Positions 44,966-55,785 of a DNA stretch of 64,000 nucleotides are shown in pieces. The DNA is taken from NCBI GenBank assembly GCA_022495995.1, contig JAFEMH010000977.1, positions 362,501 through 426,500 of the forward strand, written 5' to 3'. Each line of letters begins with the position of its first letter. Position 1 is the first letter of the stretch. The position numbers were made by a program, and so were the translations under genes. Under the pieces are notes generated by a model, which saw only the letters and a list, made by a program, of their open reading frames with translations, had not been told where the DNA came from and ran no database searches. The DNA comes from Adenophora triphylla var. japonica. Lineage: Eukaryota; Streptophyta; Magnoliopsida; Asterales; Campanulaceae.

Positions 44966-45264
44966 ATTCCCCTGTCAGAAGTCGTAAGAAATTCCTCCAT
45001 CTTGGTAGGCTTCAGCGGGGAAACCAAGCAGACAATTGGAGAAATTAAGTTACCCATCTATGTAGAAGGAATGAAATCTATGGAAAGGGTGTGCGTGATT
45101 GATTGCCCATCCTCCTATAACCTCATCTTAGGCCGACCATGGATCCATAATATGAGGGCGATTCCTTCTATGTATCATCAATGTGTTAAGATGCCAATGC
45201 CTTGGGGAGTCATCACGGTGAAGGGTGATCAACAAGCCGCAAAGAGTGTTATAAAACAGATATG
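44966..45264 (+). pseudogene. pol: Tat-2 protease C-terminus
   Basis: Continues MMIP with LSEVVRNSSILVGFSGETK, EIKLPIYVEGMKSMERVCVI and SSYNLILGRPWIHNMRAIPS, ending at TGA 45263. RT, RNase H and most of integrase are missing. A trace of the integrase end (CTTGAATGGTATTACATG) appears near 45412. Confidence 0.88.
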
Positions 45265-45551
45265 AAGGCGTGCTCTACTCATTAAACACGACCAGTAAGT
45301 CTAAATATGCTTCGAGGTCCATAACGATGAAAATGGCAAACTATAACAGTTAGTTAGTTGGACGTGACTGGGGTAAGCTGTCACCTTCCGATATGACTCC
45401 ATGAGCTACGCCTTGAATGGTATTACATGTAAGTTAAAATTCATTGCAATTTTAACACCAAGGTACGAACTTCTTCTTAAAATTTAATTTTTACTGCCTT
45501 TTAAACCATTTATATTTTCATTAAAACCTCTACTGACTTAAGCATCAAAGG

Positions 45552-45572
45552 GGTGTTAGCGAAGCTAACACC
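45552..45572 (+). other. Post-integrase hairpin, Tat-2
   Basis: GGTGTTAGC-GAA-GCTAACACC, a perfect 9-bp stem. Confidence 0.75.
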
Positions 45573-45860
45573 CAAATCCTAATATATTCTTGTGATGCAA
45601 GATTAGACACTCCTGGACCGTGGATAGAGAGCTTTACAAAATCACATAGCGAGCTACTCGAAAGGACAAACGTTTCATGGTAAGTCTAAGGTACATGATT
45701 CCCCATACTTCTAAGCATCTTTGCAACGTATTTATAAGATAATAACCATAACCGCCTGGGAGCACGATTTTCACACTCGACTTAGAATAGCAAATACAAT
45801 TCGCCATGCCAAGGGAATCGCATTTGTTATCCTAAAATTCAAAGATGTGAACTAAGGATT

Positions 45861-46052
45861 GTAACATTAACATGTTACCTAAGGACTCCGAAAAGTGACA
45901 TTTCTACATGTCACCTATCACTTGGTTATAACATCGTTGCATGTTATCTTTACAACCTGGTTATAACATCGTTGCATGTTATCTTTACAACTCGGTTATA
46001 ACATCGTTGCATGTTATCTTCGCCAATTGGTTACAACACTTGTACGTGTTGT
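45861..46052 (+). repeat. Six short hairpins, four in a 35-bp tandem array
   Basis: GTAACAT/ATGTTAC (45861), GTGACAT/ATGTCAC (45895), ATAACAT/ATGTTAT (45928, 45963, 45998) and ACAACAC/GTGTTGT (46033). All stems are 7 bp and perfect although the bases differ. The last four repeat every 35 bp. They lie between pol and the 3' end of the antisense gene. Confidence 0.8.
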
Positions 46053-46322
46053 CTTTCGTACCTATAACAGAAAAGTACTCAGAGATATAAAGCATCCAAA
46101 AATGCCATTGCAGTCAAAATTTATCAAAAGACCCAAGATGTTGGACCAACCCAACACCATCAAAAACTAAGCTGTCTGGACTCTTATGAGCCACTTACAA
46201 AAATTCCCAAAAGTATAATTGTCTTAAGGGTCAACCACCTACTTTTAAAGACCCCAAATTAATGTGCCAACAGAGGCACGATCAAACAAAATGCAAATAT
46301 TGTTTAAAACACAAATATTAAA

Positions 46323-47986
46323 TTGTTTTATGTTGCAGGGGCATCACTTTCCTTACCCTCATTTTCCTTAGCAGATGGTCCGGCTACTATCTTCTCCTCC
46401 TCCCTTCTTGCTTCATCTCTTTTCGGCACTTTGATTTCGTTCGAATTCACCTCGCCTACATCAACCTCTTCACATAAAAACGCATCCAACATTGCGACCT
46501 CATCATCAATCTTCCAAGCCTCATGCTTTCCAGCCTCGTATTCTCTCATCATGGAGATTCTACTTTCCATTACGGATTTAGTAGCGTCTGCCATGAATTG
46601 CTCTTTCGCTTCCGCCATCTCCTTGATATGTTCCACTTCCACCCTTAACATCCTTGTAGTAAGATCCGTCAGCTCCTTCTCCACTTGTTCATTTTTTGCC
46701 TTCTCTTGTGCAACCTTCTCCCCTCCCATCTTCACCTTCTATGTTAGGATCCTGATACGATCCTCCTTCATTTCTATTTCCTTCGCCAAAGACCCCATAA
46801 ACTTCAATACCTATATAGTAGACCAAGCAAATTAAACATCTAAAAAGATCCCATGTAAATCAAAAAGAAGATTTTTACCTTCTCCTTTAAACTTTCCTCT
46901 TCCACCATAATTACTGTGTCATCAGCTTTCCTTTTCTTGCCAGCCCTGGTTATGCTATCTCCCTTGGGAAAAGGAGGTTTACCCCCCTCTAGCTTCACCC
47001 CAACCATAGCTCTCAAATTGGCCATGATATCAGATACATCAAAACTTGCCTTCGAACGGGTTACTGTTTCATTAAAACAACAAGAGTCAGATAGATATTG
47101 AAGTCAAGCGTCATTTTTATGAAGAAAGATTTTACCAGAAGACATTTTGACTGGATCAGCGCTGATGGAAACTCTTTCCTCCTCCCTGGAATCCCTGCCA
47201 ACAAACTCAACAGGGCTAGGTTTATACTTTCGTAAAGAGTCAGGAGATAAATTCAAGATTGATTCAACATTGACAGCAGTTCCCTCAGTATGCGGGACAA
47301 TTCTTCTAACGATGCAACTACGCAAAAGAGGGAAATAAAAAGATGGTCACAACAACAAGTCCAGCAAGACATAAAGAGGTAAGCCAAGCAATAAAATAAC
47401 ATCTACCTTGGTGGATCCAAGTAGATGTCACCTCCTTGCCTCCTCCCTCCAAACTAGCCTTCTTCACAAAGAAAAACTTGTGTTTCCACCCTCTATCAGT
47501 AGCATCTAACCCTAAAACCAAAGGATCCCTACCTAGCCTAATCCTAAAGTTAAACCTACCATTCCAAAAAGCCCTAATGTTGTACGAAAAAGCCAACTCT
47601 TCTAGACCAGCAACCAACCCCTGTTCCGATGAAATTCTATCTAATGTGTGCAAAGTACACAAGCCAATGGGCATCAGTTGACAGTAAGATAGTTTCGTGG
47701 CCTTAAAGAAGCAGATAATCGTGGGAGAAAAGGGGAATTTTAAGCCTATTGTAAAGGGATACACATAGAAACCTACCCAATTAATGGAAAAACAGTCGGC
47801 ACTCCCAGCTTCGCCTGGTACCAGAAACTCTGTGCTTGGAGGAAACGCATTGTTTCTCTTCAATGCATCAACATGGGATGCGCTGAAGTTGCACCGCTCG
47901 TCATCCTTCTCTTTTATAAACCCTAAGCACTTAAAACCCTTGGGGGAAGTGGCCTCAACGTCGATAACTGCCTTTCCCTTACCCAT
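46323..47986 (-). pseudogene. Tat-2 antisense gene, four exons, nearly intact
   Basis: The most complete copy. Exon 1 starts MGKGKAVIDVEATSPKGF at 47986 and holds WVGFYVYPFTIGLKFPFSP, CQLMPIGLCTLHTLDRI and DRGWKHKFFFVKKAS, ending at donor GTAGAT near 47413. Exon 2 (47324-47144) contains NLSPDSLRKYKPSPVEFVG. Exon 3 (47065-46880) has RAGKKRKADDTVIMVEEE. Exon 4 (46817-46328) is a coiled coil (KNEQVEKELTDLTTRMLRVE) with one in-frame TAG near 46740. All borders are GT-AG. The first exon resembles PF04195 proteins of plants. It runs opposite to the element, ends facing pol, and would need its own promoter near the 3' LTR. Function unknown. Confidence 0.7.
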
Positions 47987-48278
47987 AAGCAACGGACAAA
48001 AAATAAACAAAGAAGCGAGAAAAAGAATACTCACCGGAGGGAAAGCAGAGGCAATAACGCCGGCGAAAGAAGAGCAGTTGGGAGGAATATGGTCTCCTTT
48101 TGAAAATTCAAAATGAATATGACAAGACCATTATAAAGCTCATAATGAGCCCTTAAATCCTCGAGCATCGTGCGGTCCAACCACCTCATCACCTTCCTTT
48201 CAAGCCTGAAACGATACTTGGCAAAATAATAAAGCCCTCCGTATTCAACATGGAACGCTTCAATATTTTAGGGGCAAT
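47987..48278 (+). other. Tat-2 region before 3' LTR and polypurine tract
   Basis: Would hold the promoter of the antisense gene (reading leftwards). TTTTAGGGGCAAT at 48266-48278 is the purine tract before the 3' LTR. Confidence 0.55.
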
Positions 48279-48853
48279 TGTTACGTTCTAAAAAATCCAC
48301 TCAGTATGTTCTGCATCTTGGACATCCATCTTGAGGTAACGTCTTGATTTACATCTTGGACTAACGCCTTGAAATTATTTGTTGTGTTTATCCTATTTTT
48401 CAGGAACAGAATTATAAATAAATAATTCACCCGTGTGACCGTTTGGACCTAGTCAAAGAGAAACATAACGGATTCAAACTATCAACTAAAGGATAACGGT
48501 TGGACTCCATCAACAAAAAGCGAGATTCTAGGCGCAAGATCAGCAGGACATTCAAGTTGTTATTTTCAGTTACAATAACGGCTATATATTCTTCTTAAGG
48601 AGCACTCTTGTTCACATTACACAGTTTTGCTTACTCTACTCTACACTTGTACTCGAAAACTCTCAAATACTTAATAAAATTTGTTTGGTTTAGGCAGGCT
48701 TGCCAAAAGCCTCCCGAGGTTTTTCTCTTGGACGATTGCTCTAAGGGTTTCCTCGTTACATCCTTGTGTTCATCTTGCTTTGAGGATCATATTCCATTTG
48801 TGTCCAATCCTCCTTGAGAAGACAAATTTACTTGTCGACATTTGTCCAAAACA
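48279..48853 (+). repeat. 3' LTR of Tat-2
   Basis: 575 bp, matching 24530-25104, followed by ATGAA (48854-48858). Confidence 0.95.
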
Positions 48854-48858
48854 ATGAA

Positions 48859-49490
48859 CAATTGAATTTTTAAGCGTATCATGTTTGTTGTTAGAAAATT
48901 TTTGGAAATGTGTAGCAAGTTGGAGCTACGATTTTGGGATGAAATGAAAAGATGCTTGATTTTTTATTCTTGTATTCATTTGGTAACATGTTAATGTCAC
49001 TACCCATGATTCGATTTTAGGTCCATAACCTTAACTAAGGGCAATAAGGTAATTAACATGTACTTGACACATTGGCCTACCTACACCTTAGCTAAAATAT
49101 GAAAAACGTGCATCTCGAGTGAAGGTGTAAATAACCTTAACAACTTGAGAAGGATGCAAAATCCTTAAACCTTAGAAAGGTGTGCACCTTTACATCTTAA
49201 TCATAACTTTGGACTTTTTTGGTGCGAATCTGACTCAACATGAAACAACTTGAAGACTGATTAGATAAAGTGTCAGCAACTTGATACTTCAGCAACCTGA
49301 AATATCACCTTGTCTTCCTGGGTTATTTTGTAGTATGTTGATCATGTTGTCTTGAGTAAGGTTGCCTTGCAAAATGGAAACAAATTAGGGGTCCGTGTTA
49401 GCTTTAGCTAGCACCCCTTCGATGCCTAAGTCACTAAGAGTCTAGGAAATATAAATAAAATTGAAGTAACATAATTGAAATAGAGTGTAG
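48859..49490 (-). other. Tat-4 spacer after integrase
   Basis: Minus-strand 3' spacer of Tat-4, homologous to the Tat-1 spacer. It contains the post-integrase hairpin (49395-49415, GTGTTAGC against GCTAGCAC, one mismatch), a GTAACAT/ATGTCAC hairpin near 48986 and CAACTTGA-like phrases. Confidence 0.55.
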
Positions 49491-49855
49491 GAAATTATAC
49501 CTGATTCCCAGAATTGAATAAATAAGCTACAACATACATGAAGTACAGCTTGAGGTGGATTGCATTCCAACTTCTTGAAAGACTTGTGCCATCTAAAGTT
49601 GATAATCTATATGCCCCTGTTCCTGCTTCTTCATCAACTTTTCCAGTTCCAACCAGATGAACTTTATTGCCCCCGTTCTGACTTCCTCCTAGTTTCTTGC
49701 AAGGAGTCATTACCAATTTTTATAGTAAGGGGAATCCCTATTGAGTCCCATCCTGAAAGCTTCAGACATGTCCATGTTGGGAATATCAACAGCTTCTTTG
49801 TTGAACCTAGTTAAGTAGTCTTTCAGTGATTCATCAGGTTGTTGAACCACCCAGT
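49491..49855 (-). pseudogene. Tat-4 gag fragment joined to integrase C-terminus
   Basis: On the minus strand VQQPDESLKDYLTRFNKEAV, then a decayed gag piece (MGLNRDSPYYKNW), runs directly into GTGAYRLSTLDGTSLSRSWN and AIHLKLYFM of the integrase end. Everything between (knuckle, PR, RT, RH, most of INT) is deleted. The gag piece begins where the captured cDNA ends, near 49850. Confidence 0.82.
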
Positions 49856-50040
49856 CTCATCCTTGGCAGGTGTCCACTGCCGCGTCAAAGCCTTTAGGCT
49901 CGCAAATGGAATGCAGCATAAGTTGTTCGAATTATTGGCCTATATATATCAATATGAAGCGACAAACAATAACATATGTTAGCCACAGCATTTTGGTGGC
50001 TCTAAGCCACTGAGAGGAGATGCACTTGTTCCTGTTTGTG
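49856..50040 (-). other. 3' untranslated part of the captured PDH cDNA
   Basis: About 185 bases after the TAA of the E1-beta reading. They match no Tat element in the window, so they are probably the host 3' UTR. I see no poly(A) before the gag junction. Confidence 0.55.
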
Positions 50041-51181
50041 TTACTGGCAGAACTACTCAACAGCAGTAACAATCTGAGGAGGTTGAACCACAGTCCATTC
50101 CTCCAAGGTCCCAACGTAAGGGGTCGGCACATCCTGTGATGACAAGCAAATAATTGGAGCATCCAAATAATCATGGAAATTTTCATTAATTGCTGCAGTC
50201 AGGCTGGCACCAATACCACATGTACTCGTGCACTCCTCGACTATAAGCACACGATGGGTCTTCTTTACGGAATTTTCGATAGTGTAGAGATCAAATGGTT
50301 TCAAGGACCTGATATCAATGACCTCAGGATCATATCCCTTGTTCACCAGAGTCTTCACTGCTTGCATCACATGATACCTCATCCTTAAGTATGTGAGGAT
50401 TGTAACATGCACACCAGGCCTTACTATCTCTGCATCTTCGAGTAATAGTACATACTCTTCATCAGGAATCCTATCCTTCAGATTGTAAAGGAGCACATGC
50501 TCAAATAGAACTACAAGATTCTTGCTTCGAATAGCAGCTTTCATTAGACCCTTAGCATTATATGGAGTTGAGCAAGCCATCATCTGAATCCCTAGGATTG
50601 ACTGAAAATATGACTCAAGTCATCGGGAGTGTTTCGCACCAAGTTGGTGGCCAACTCCTCTAGGCCCCTGAATGATTGTTGAGATGGTAAACTGGACACC
50701 AGATGTATAGTGTAGCATGCCACAATTGTCTGAAATCTGGTTAAAGGCCAATAGAAGAAATCCCATGTTCATACCCTCGATGACTGGCCTTAGTCCTGTC
50801 ATGGCTGCCCCTACAGCCATACCTGTAAAAGAGTTCTCAGCAATGGGGGTATCAAGAACCCTGAGATCCCCAAATTTTGTTGCAAGGCCCTTGGTAACTT
50901 TGTAAGAGCCTCCATAGTGGCCCACGTCTTCCCCCATTACACAGACCCGAGGATCTCTGTCCATCTCCTCCTCAAGGCCTTATCTAAGGGCTTCAAAAAG
51001 CGAGAGTTCATGCCCAGGTTTGGAAGCAGTAGAAGTCGCACCCCTCTCAGCCTGTGCCGTCATTGCTTTCGCAGGGAAATTTTTGGCACTGCAGCTCACG
51101 AGAACCGCAACTGAAATCAACCTTCCGTCAGATCTCATCACAGGGAGTGGTCGGAGAGAGGAAACAGTGAATTTAGAAGCT
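50041..51181 (-). pseudogene. Pyruvate dehydrogenase E1-beta (plastid type) retrocopy inside Tat-4
   Basis: E1-beta works with E1-alpha to decarboxylate pyruvate in the plastid complex that supplies acetyl-CoA for fatty acids. One frame of 380 codons without a frameshift or intron: a transit-peptide-like start (SKFTVSSLRPLPVMRSDGRL), then [73 protein letters not shown] and [20 protein letters not shown]. Three nonsense codons kill it: TAA 50980, TGA 50620 and TAG 50053, of which two look like C to T. About 25 N-terminal residues are missing against the usual length. Intron loss, direct abutment to LTR and gag, and same-strand orientation mark a retroelement-captured cDNA. Confidence 0.92.
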
Positions 51182-51702
51182 TGATTACGTAAATTCAAGA
51201 TAAAGAGACAAAGGAGTTAACGAGGAAAGCCCTTTAATAACATGTTCGTCGGCATAAAACCTCGAAACAATGGAGTTTTATTAATCTTGTGGTGGTAGGG
51301 AGAGAATGCGAGTATAAAAATAGTTGCTAACTGAGTGTGTGTTCATGGTGTAGTGTGTGTTTTGTATCGTAGGTGCAAGTGATTACATATGTGTTACTAT
51401 TCTCCTTTAAATACTAAGAAGTAGTAACGAAAATAATAAATATCCCTTAATTTGCGGCTGGGAAGTTAATGATTTTTTGACTTGGTCCATAACTGCCCCT
51501 TTGACTTGGTCCATAACTACCCCTTTTCTTGCTCCATGCCTTGATAATGTTTCCTAGAAAATAGGGTCATAGTAACAGCCATGCAAGATGTTAAATCAGG
51601 TTGTTGACTCGTTATCAGGTTGTTGACTCGTCATCAGGTTGTTGAGTCAGGTTGTTTAACTCATGATGAAATGCCCGGATGTTGATTTTTCTACCCCAAA
51701 CA
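51182..51702 (-). repeat. 5' LTR of Tat-4, U5 end missing
   Basis: 521 bp matching 23608-24128. It lacks the last 59 bases of the full LTR and the primer site; the PDH cDNA starts instead. ATATG (51703-51707) is the right target duplication. Confidence 0.9.
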
Positions 51703-51707
51703 ATATG

Positions 51708-52411
51708 CATCCATTTTCTACTAAGCATTTGATCCTGTAATTTAAGTTTTCCTCATTCATTAAGACTTCCCTTAAATTAATTTATCTTTTTCTTGCAGGT
51801 GATGGCTTGATATATAGTCTCACAAATATACCAAGGAGATAATTCATAATAAATCTCTATTTTAGGCATAAAAATAATGGGAAACACTGTAACTCAACAC
51901 ATCGAGCCGAGTCCGACTCTGATGAGTTGATCAGTCCACTGATAACCTCGCCCTTCGGCGTCTGCAAATCCAATCCCAACTCAGTTACAAGCCCTACTTC
52001 ACCTTTCTCATTTTCAACCTCACCTCAAGCCCAATTACCAATTATACCCCTGTAGGCCTAAGCATTCTCCTTACCTTGGAAACCCACTCTTTTCATGAAG
52101 CCAAGAACATAGTTTTCTCTACCAATCTGAGAATCAACAATGTGGTACCCATTCAAAAGAACCAAGAACCTATGGATATGGAACCTATTCCATCACCAAT
52201 GATGTACAGACTATTATCTGCTCAAGACATTATGCTCTCTGGGGAGTATACTTGTGTTAGGGTCTATGGCCCTAATCCTAGAGTTACTCTCATTTTTTGT
52301 GACTATATTTTGAAAAGCTATCCTTTTGATTGTGTTCCTATTAGGACTAATCCTCAAACCGCCGCAAATCCCCCTCTTGGGCTCACAAGTGGTTCATCTT
52401 TGAAAACATAA
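51708..52411 (+). pseudogene. FLZ/DUF581-like gene fragment
   Basis: TTTTCTTGCAG at 51788-51798 is a good splice acceptor. Translations in changing frames give ESDSDELISPLITSPFGV and NSVTSPTSPFSFST (51905-52025), then KNIVFSTNLRINNV and MLSGEYTCVRVYGPNPRVTL with IFCDYI (52105-52310). The order SPTSP, KNI-F, (S)EDYTCV-GPNP-TTHIF is that of FCS-like zinc finger (FLZ) proteins upstream of their zinc finger. FLZ proteins are plant adaptors of SnRK1 signalling. The zinc finger itself is not seen and frames are broken. The identification rests on remembered family motifs. Confidence 0.5.
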
Positions 52412-52624
52412 ACATCCTTGAAACACACTAAAAAATGAAATTATACTACTTCCAGATCCATTATTTTAGTAATTAAATTATTAAACGATGGAAAGAGCAT
52501 GTACCTCTATTTTAATTCTAACAGAATGCATATGAAGTTCAGCAAACAAAAAATCACAAAATGACCATATTTTAGTAATTAAATTATTAAACGACGAAAA
52601 AAGCATGTACCTCTATGTTATGTG
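52412..52624. other. A/T-rich intergenic DNA with a short duplication
   Basis: The phrase TTTTAGTAATTAAATTATTA occurs twice (about 52463 and 52571) with similar flanks (CATGTACCTCTAT). No gene seen. Confidence 0.5.
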
Positions 52625-54614
<1,990 letters not shown>

Positions 54615-55289
54615 GGTTAATCTTCCTGCACTTAATGGCCACTTAAAAAAGTCACCATCTTTCTGTTGAAAAGGAATACTTGCATGATGTATAAAAATAA
54701 CAACTTAATAAAACACAGATGATAAAGTGCTAATTCCATGAAAATCAAGAAGCCCTTAAGTAAAAAATGTATAGTTAAATAGATTTCATACCTGGAGAAG
54801 ATACACATACATGGGAAGCAATCTCTTCAGAATTTGCAAGAGCCTACTATCAACTACACCAAAAAAATAGAGGCTTAGTTTGGAACTTTGGCCATAAGTG
54901 TAAACAGGTCATTATTTGATTATAAGAAAATGAAAAAAGCAAAGTATCAGACATGTACTATCACCGAACTAATCATATGATGAAGAAAAGGTTCAAATGC
55001 CAGGAATGATTTATGGCAGTGGAAATTAACACTTCCAGATGAGGATTTTAGAAGGGGCTCTGTATAGTTATTGGAACTAGTGTGACTTGGTTTCCTTTCA
55101 CGTTCTGCATACCCCTTAGCTGTATGATTTAAAAATCGAGGAGTCGGGAGCTCAAGCGCGAGTGTTATGAGGAAATAAATGAAGCCCTGTTAGATGTAGA
55201 ATAAAATATGAAGCTCCACAATATTGTCAAAATTTTTGTTTTAAGTGATGCTAGTGACCAAAATGCGATTGCATGATTTATTTAAGTCT
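54615..55289. other. Unassigned DNA between transposase-like gene and Chr-1
   Basis: No ORF over 70 codons. A minus-strand stretch at about 55085-54970 reads EPLLKSSSGSVNFHCHKSF and LAFEPFLHHMIS without a stop and looks coding, but I cannot name it. The left end of Chr-1 is lost here. Confidence 0.3.
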
Positions 55290-55785
55290 ATAACATCTCA
55301 AACGGTTATGATAAAGTGAAGCACCCAAATAAAGTGAATGGTCCTCTCAGTCTGCCCATCGGTGTGAGGATGAAATGTTATCCTAAAACTCAACTTGGAC
55401 CCCAGTGCTTCATGCAAAACCCTCAAAAACCGCGAGGTGAATCTAGGATCTCTATCAGACAATGTTGACAGGTACTCCATGCAATCTCACAATCTCGCAA
55501 ATGTACAACTGAGCCAATCTCTCCAATGGATACTTGGTTGAAACTGGTAGAAAGTGAGCTGATTTGGTCAGTCTATCCACAATCACCATATAGCGTCCAT
55601 CTTCCTCGAAGTAGGAGGCAACCCAGTCACAAAATCTATAGAAATGCCTTCCCACTTCCATTCTGGAATATCCAATGGTTGAAGTAATCCCGTTGGCCTC
55701 TGATGTTTAGCTTTGATCTGCTGGCAAGTCAGACACTTTGATACGAACTCTGCAATCTCCTTTTTCATGCATTCCACCAATACCC
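55290..55785 (-). pseudogene. pol: Chr-1 integrase, truncated
   Basis: Zinc-binding end ECMKKEIAEFVSKCLTCQQI, then KHQRPTGLLQPLDIPEWKWE, MVIVDRLTKSAHFLPVSTKY (first catalytic Asp) and [20 protein letters not shown] with the second Asp, then [11 protein letters not shown]. Two frameshifts (near 55590 and 55480). It ends about where the third catalytic residue region begins to fade. Confidence 0.85.

Larger units (their letters stand above)
45265..46322 (+). other. Tat-2 deletion scar and structured spacer
   Basis: The deletion of about 4 kb of pol lies between 45290 and 45410. After it come the post-integrase hairpin (45552-45572) and six TAACAT-type hairpins (45861-46052). The rest up to the antisense gene stop is non-coding. 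Confidence 0.6.
24530..48853 (+). mobile_element. Tat-2: Tat-lineage element with two nested insertions
   Basis: 575-bp LTRs at both ends (24530-25104 and 48279-48853), perfect ATGAA duplication (24525-24529, 48854-48858), primer site, gag, protease, antisense gene and purine tract. RT, RNase H and most of integrase are deleted between about 45290 and 45420. Tat-3 sits at the end of gag and element C in the protease. Its LTRs differ mostly by C/T and A/G changes (for example 4 in the first 107 bases). Confidence 0.92.
23549..51702 (-). mobile_element. Tat-4: LTR element carrying a captured host cDNA, split by Tat-2
   Basis: Minus-strand element with 5' LTR at 51182-51702 and 3' LTR at 23549-24128, perfect ATATG duplication (23544-23548 and 51703-51707) and purine tract next to the 3' LTR. 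Without Tat-2 (24530-48853) it is about 3.8 kb. It reads 5' LTR, pyruvate dehydrogenase E1-beta cDNA, a gag fragment, an integrase C-terminus, a spacer with the post-integrase hairpin, purine tract and 3' LTR. The primer site is absent: the cDNA begins inside U5. Confidence 0.85.

Noticed and set aside
47436..48116. Plus-strand ORFs at 47436-47681 and 47784-48116
   Set aside because: Shadows of exon 1 of the antisense gene, which has the conserved protein on the minus strand.
50041..51181. Functional plastid PDH E1-beta gene
   Set aside because: Three in-frame stops, no start codon or promoter of its own, no introns, and embedding in a retroelement.
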